Positions 61,415 to 64,000 of a DNA stretch of 64,000 nt are shown one piece after another (position 1 is the stretch's first letter; each line of letters starts with the position of its first letter). The DNA comes from Lederbergia graminis (GTDB taxonomy: Bacteria > Bacillota > Bacilli > Bacillales > Bacillaceae_C). Below the pieces are notes generated by a model that worked only from the letters and a program-made list of their open reading frames with translations, made no database searches and was not told where the DNA came from. A program made the translations under genes and the position numbers. Where the stretch lies: assembly GCF_042655485.1 (NCBI RefSeq), contig NZ_JBHSMC010000016.1, positions 62,001 through 126,000 of the forward strand, written 5' to 3'.

Positions 61415-62236
61415 ATGAAAATAAACAAATTGAAAATAATCTTTTTAAGCTTATTAATGGTTTTGCTTACAGCATGTAACAATAATAATGACAATGATAA
61501 AGATGTAGCCAATAAGGCAAAAGGCGATGACAATATTTCAAGCTTTAGAACAGACTTGGATAGTAGGAACTATCCACATACAGTACCAATCAAGATTCAA
61601 GATGCAAAGTATGAATTTAAGACGATTATTGGGAAATACACACCTGATGGACAAATTGATTTTCAAGAATCCGATAAAGGAATACAATTTGGCGATATAG
61701 TACCAGATCAAGGACCTAACGTAACACAGAAGAAAAATGATAAAAATGCTCAAAAAGCACCTGCACCACAAACACAACAACCAGCACAACAGCCGCAGCA
61801 ACCACAAGCAGCACAGCCAAAACAACAAACCCCACCAGCAGATAATGCAACACAAGGGGTAAATAAATATGTAGCAACTGTTATAAGATTAACAAATGAG
61901 GAAAGATCAAAAGCTGGATTACCTGCTCTAAAAGCAGATTCTGCATTAAATAATGTAGCAGATGTAAAAGCACAAGATATGTATGAAAAAGGTTATTTCT
62001 CTCATACTAGCCCTACGTATGGATCCCCGTTTGATATGATGAGGGATTTTGGAATAACATATACAACAGCAGGAGAAAACATTGCACAAGGTCAAAAATC
62101 TCCTGAAGAAGTTGTAAAAGCGTGGATGAATAGTGAAGGGCACCGCAAGAACATTCTAGATAATAAGTATACTCACATCGGTGTAGGATATGAACAAGGT
62201 GGAAATCAATGGGTACAGATGTTTATTAAAAAATAA
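61415..62236 (+). CDS. CAP/SCP-domain lipoprotein (YkwD type)
   Basis: 273 residues with lipobox LLTAC (Cys21). A Gln/Pro/Ala-rich linker (about 108-145) leads to the CAP domain (about 150-273). That domain has the conserved LTNEERSKAGLPAL start, GYFSHTSPTYGSPFDMM, TAGENIAQG and GHRKNILDNKYTHIGVGYEQG, with the histidines and glutamate of the CAP pocket. YkwD-like proteins of bacilli are wall- or spore-associated; their chemistry is unclear. AAAGGAG precedes the ATG, and the gene is monocistronic. Confidence 0.9.
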   Translation: MKINKLKIIFLSLLMVLLTACNNNNDNDKDVANKAKGDDNISSFRTDLDSRNYPHTVPIKIQDAKYEFKTIIGKYTPDGQIDFQESDKGIQFGDIVPDQGPNVTQKKNDKNAQKAPAPQTQQPAQQPQQPQAAQPKQQTPPADNATQGVNKYVATVIRLTNEERSKAGLPALKADSALNNVADVKAQDMYEKGYFSHTSPTYGSPFDMMRDFGITYTTAGENIAQGQKSPEEVVKAWMNSEGHRKNILDNKYTHIGVGYEQGGNQWVQMFIKK

Positions 62237-62244
62237 AATACAAT

Positions 62245-62277
62245 AAAAAGGTGGTTCTTCTTGGAACCACCTTTTTT
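62245..62277 (+). terminator. Terminator after the CAP lipoprotein gene
   Basis: A hairpin with GGTGGTTC/GAACCACC arms is followed by seven T residues directly after the stop codon. Confidence 0.9.
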
Positions 62278-62346
62278 TAGTTTATGTTCGCTATTTAAGG
62301 GAACTTTAAAAGAGATAGAACACAACCAATTGAAAGGAGCATAAAT

Positions 62347-63090
62347 ATGTATGATTTAAAGGACAAAGTAGCTATCGTTACAGGTGGAGCTTCTGGTATT
62401 GGTTTAGCAACTGTAAAGGCCTTTATTAATAAAGGAGCTAAAGTTGTAATTGCTGATTATAATGAAGACGGTGGAAAATCAGTAGAGACTGATTTAAAAA
62501 GTAGTGGTGCAGATGTTACATTCATCTATGTTAATGCTGCAGAAGAAAAATCAGTGGAGAACCTTGTTCAGGAAACTGTAAAGACTTATGGACGCTTAGA
62601 TATTATGGTTAATAATGCAGGTATTGGGGTACTTGCAGAGACTCATGAGTTGTCCTATGAAGATTATCACAAAGTAATTGCCATTAACCAAGACGGTGTC
62701 TTTTACGGTGCGAAATATGCTATTAGGGAAATGCTCAAAACTGGCGGTGGGTCCATTGTTAACACTGCGTCAATACTAGGGCATGTTGGTGAAGCTGGTG
62801 CATTCGCATATAACGCAAGTAAAGGTGCTGTAAATATATTAACAAAGTCGCTTGCACTTGAGTACGCTGATAAAAACATACGAGTAAATGCAGTTTGTCC
62901 TGGCTATGTCGAATCAGGAATGGTAAATAAAGAAGCGCTAGGAGACTTTTATGATGGATTAGTCGCACGACATCCGATTGGACGACTAGGTACAGCAGAC
63001 GAAATTGCCCATGGGATTATCTTTTTATGCGAAAACGAATTTGTAACAGGTAGTTCACTTATGATTGATGGCGGATATACTGCCCAATAA
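62347..63090 (+). CDS. Short-chain dehydrogenase/reductase
   Basis: 247 residues, classical SDR. Cofactor motif is TGGASGIG (12-19), followed by ADYNEDG with D at the NAD-preferring position. NNAG is near 89 and the catalytic S...YNASK near 140-158. It ends in GSSLMIDGGYTAQ. It could oxidise or reduce a sugar, polyol or other alcohol; context does not tell. GAAAGGAGC precedes the ATG, and a terminator follows. Confidence 0.92.
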   Translation: MYDLKDKVAIVTGGASGIGLATVKAFINKGAKVVIADYNEDGGKSVETDLKSSGADVTFIYVNAAEEKSVENLVQETVKTYGRLDIMVNNAGIGVLAETHELSYEDYHKVIAINQDGVFYGAKYAIREMLKTGGGSIVNTASILGHVGEAGAFAYNASKGAVNILTKSLALEYADKNIRVNAVCPGYVESGMVNKEALGDFYDGLVARHPIGRLGTADEIAHGIIFLCENEFVTGSSLMIDGGYTAQ

Positions 63091-63095
63091 TAAAA

Positions 63096-63125
63096 AAGCC
63101 TGTTCTCTAAATGAGGACAGGCCTT
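63096..63125. terminator. Terminator between the SDR and GH13 genes
   Basis: AAGCCTGTTCTC faces GAGGACAGGCCTT with a G-T pair and one bulge, between convergent genes. A T/A-rich run on the minus strand side suits termination of the GH13 gene. Confidence 0.75.
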
Positions 63126-63140
63126 CTTAAATTTATCTTG

Positions 63141-64000
63141 TTAAGCTTTCAATAAATAAACCCTAGACTCATAAGGATTCAATGTAACCTCTAGCTTGAT
63201 TTCAGCATCTTGAACATCATAGTTATTTAAAACAAGTTGTGCATCTTTAACCCATTCCGGTAGCTCAAGTTTTGTCACTTGTACCGCAAAGTTGTTTATC
63301 ACAATTGCTTTTTCCTCATCCAATGTTCGTGTATATACAAAAAGATGTGGATGATTTGGTTCTAATAATTCGTACATTCCATAGACAAATACTTCATTTT
63401 CTTTTCTTAAACGAATTAATTTTTTATAGAAATTCAATATGGAGTCTTGGTCTTTTAGTTGCTCGGCAACATTAATGTTTGGATAATTCGGGTTTACTTT
63501 TAACCATGTTTTATTCGCAGTTGTAAATCCAGCTTGATGTTCTTGATTCCACTGCATAGGTGTTCTTGAATTATCCCGACCTTGTTTCCAAATCACTTCC
63601 ATAATCTCATCATGAGGGCGACCTTTTGCTTTTTCAATATTATAATAATTGATCATCCCTACATCATTGTAATCTTCAATATTTGGAAATTGAACATTTG
63701 TCATACCAATTTCTTGGCCTTGATAGATGAATGGTGTACCTTTCATTAAGAAGTATAATGCACCCAGCATTTTGGCACTATGCTTCCAGTACTTCTCATC
63801 ATTCCCCCAACTTGAAACTCTACGGGTTTGATCATGATTTTCTATAAATAAAGCATTCCAACCACGACCTTCGAGACCAGTCTGCCATTTAGATAGGTTT
63901 TCTTTCAATGCTAAAACATCAACAGTTCCATCTGATTCTTTCTCCCAAAGACCAAGAAACTCAAATTGGAAAATCATATTAAAATAACCGTCTTCTTCAC
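63141..64000 (-). CDS. GH13 alpha-glucosidase (oligo-1,6-glucosidase type), 3' part
   Basis: The frame stays open to the window edge, so the start is outside; about 285 C-terminal residues are visible. They hold GH13 region IV (ALFIENHDQTRRVSSWG), the PFIYQGQEIGMTN segment, the GRDNSRTPMQWN motif shared by MalL-like enzymes, and the final beta domain. This group hydrolyses isomaltose, maltose or sucrose in the cytoplasm. The Met near 63977 is internal, because the upstream residues EEDGYFN are also family-like. Confidence 0.9.
   Translation of the reverse strand, partial: EEDGYFNMIFQFEFLGLWEKESDGTVDVLALKENLSKWQTGLEGRGWNALFIENHDQTRRVSSWGNDEKYWKHSAKMLGALYFLMKGTPFIYQGQEIGMTNVQFPNIEDYNDVGMINYYNIEKAKGRPHDEIMEVIWKQGRDNSRTPMQWNQEHQAGFTTANKTWLKVNPNYPNINVAEQLKDQDSILNFYKKLIRLRKENEVFVYGMYELLEPNHPHLFVYTRTLDEEKAIVINNFAVQVTKLELPEWVKDAQLVLNNYDVQDAEIKLEVTLNPYESRVYLLKA

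Noticed and set aside
61538..61855. Minus-strand frame of 105 codons rich in Cys, Trp and Leu
   Set aside because: It is the antisense of the Gln/Pro-rich linker of the CAP lipoprotein; the composition is a by-product of that repeat.
1..64000. tRNA, rRNA, insertion sequences, prophage genes or integrases
   Set aside because: Reading both strands by eye gave no cloverleaf, rRNA-like stretch or transposase/integrase protein. A tRNAscan or IS search would be needed to exclude short cases.

Overview
The window looks like a chromosomal stretch of a low-GC, plant-polysaccharide-degrading member of the Bacillaceae, of the Oceanobacillus/Gracilibacillus/Virgibacillus type. The genus is my inference. 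The support is: strong Bacillus-type ribosome binding sites, TTG/GTG starts, CcpA-like cre sites, YesM/YesN-type regulation, an LPXTG wall anchor, a B. subtilis-like gan gene order, a preQ1 riboswitch, and Bacillaceae-type intergenic repeats. No rRNA, tRNA, insertion sequence, prophage or CRISPR array was seen.

Layout. (1) 1-4.2 kb: 5' part of a penicillin-binding DD-carboxypeptidase, then a ParR-like/ParM-like pair beside a dense array of GTAAAC/GTATAC/GTTTAC hexamers (probable parC centromere), then a divergent HPr-kinase paralogue. (2) 4.3-22.4 kb: a PHP phosphatase, a LacI-family regulator, a large secreted DUF4185 multi-module protein, and a fructan locus. The fructan locus holds two GH32 enzymes, a fructokinase, an ABC importer and a probable three-component sensor (tethered binding protein, YesM-like kinase, YesN-like regulator). 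(3) 22.5-30.8 kb: LysR regulator, CofE-like ligase, NCS1 permease, serine hydrolase, lipoprotein amidase and chemoreceptor. (4) 30.9-41.1 kb: a gan locus in the order ganR-ganS-ganP-ganQ-ganA-ganB as transcribed, with a wall-anchored GH53 galactanase. (5) 41.2-46.4 kb: two ABC half-transporters with N-terminal zinc ribbons flanking a DUF1854 gene. (6) 46.7-53.1 kb: a PgeF/YlmD-like paralogue, a secreted GH43 protein, an OsmC protein, a luciferase-like monooxygenase with its flavin reductase, and a NERD-domain protein. (7) 53.1-53.7 kb: an unexplained tandem array of about eleven 52-bp monomers. (8) 54-64 kb: ahpCF with a PerR-like box, a riboswitch-controlled queF-transporter pair, an aldo/keto reductase plus GH2 beta-galactosidase operon, a CAP-domain lipoprotein, an SDR and the 3' part of a GH13 alpha-glucosidase.

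How it fits together. Much of the window is a carbohydrate island. Outside the cell, the GH53, GH43, anchored GH32 and DUF4185 proteins would trim pectic arabinogalactan, arabinan and fructans. Two ABC importers would bring in oligosaccharides, and cytoplasmic GH42, GH2, GH32 and GH13 enzymes would release monosaccharides for the fructokinase and central metabolism. Candidate CcpA sites and LacI-type operators sit at the promoters. The least explained parts are the 52-bp array, the ParMRC-like partition cassette in an otherwise chromosome-like setting, the zinc-ribbon ABC/DUF1854 trio and the CofE-like/NCS1 pair.
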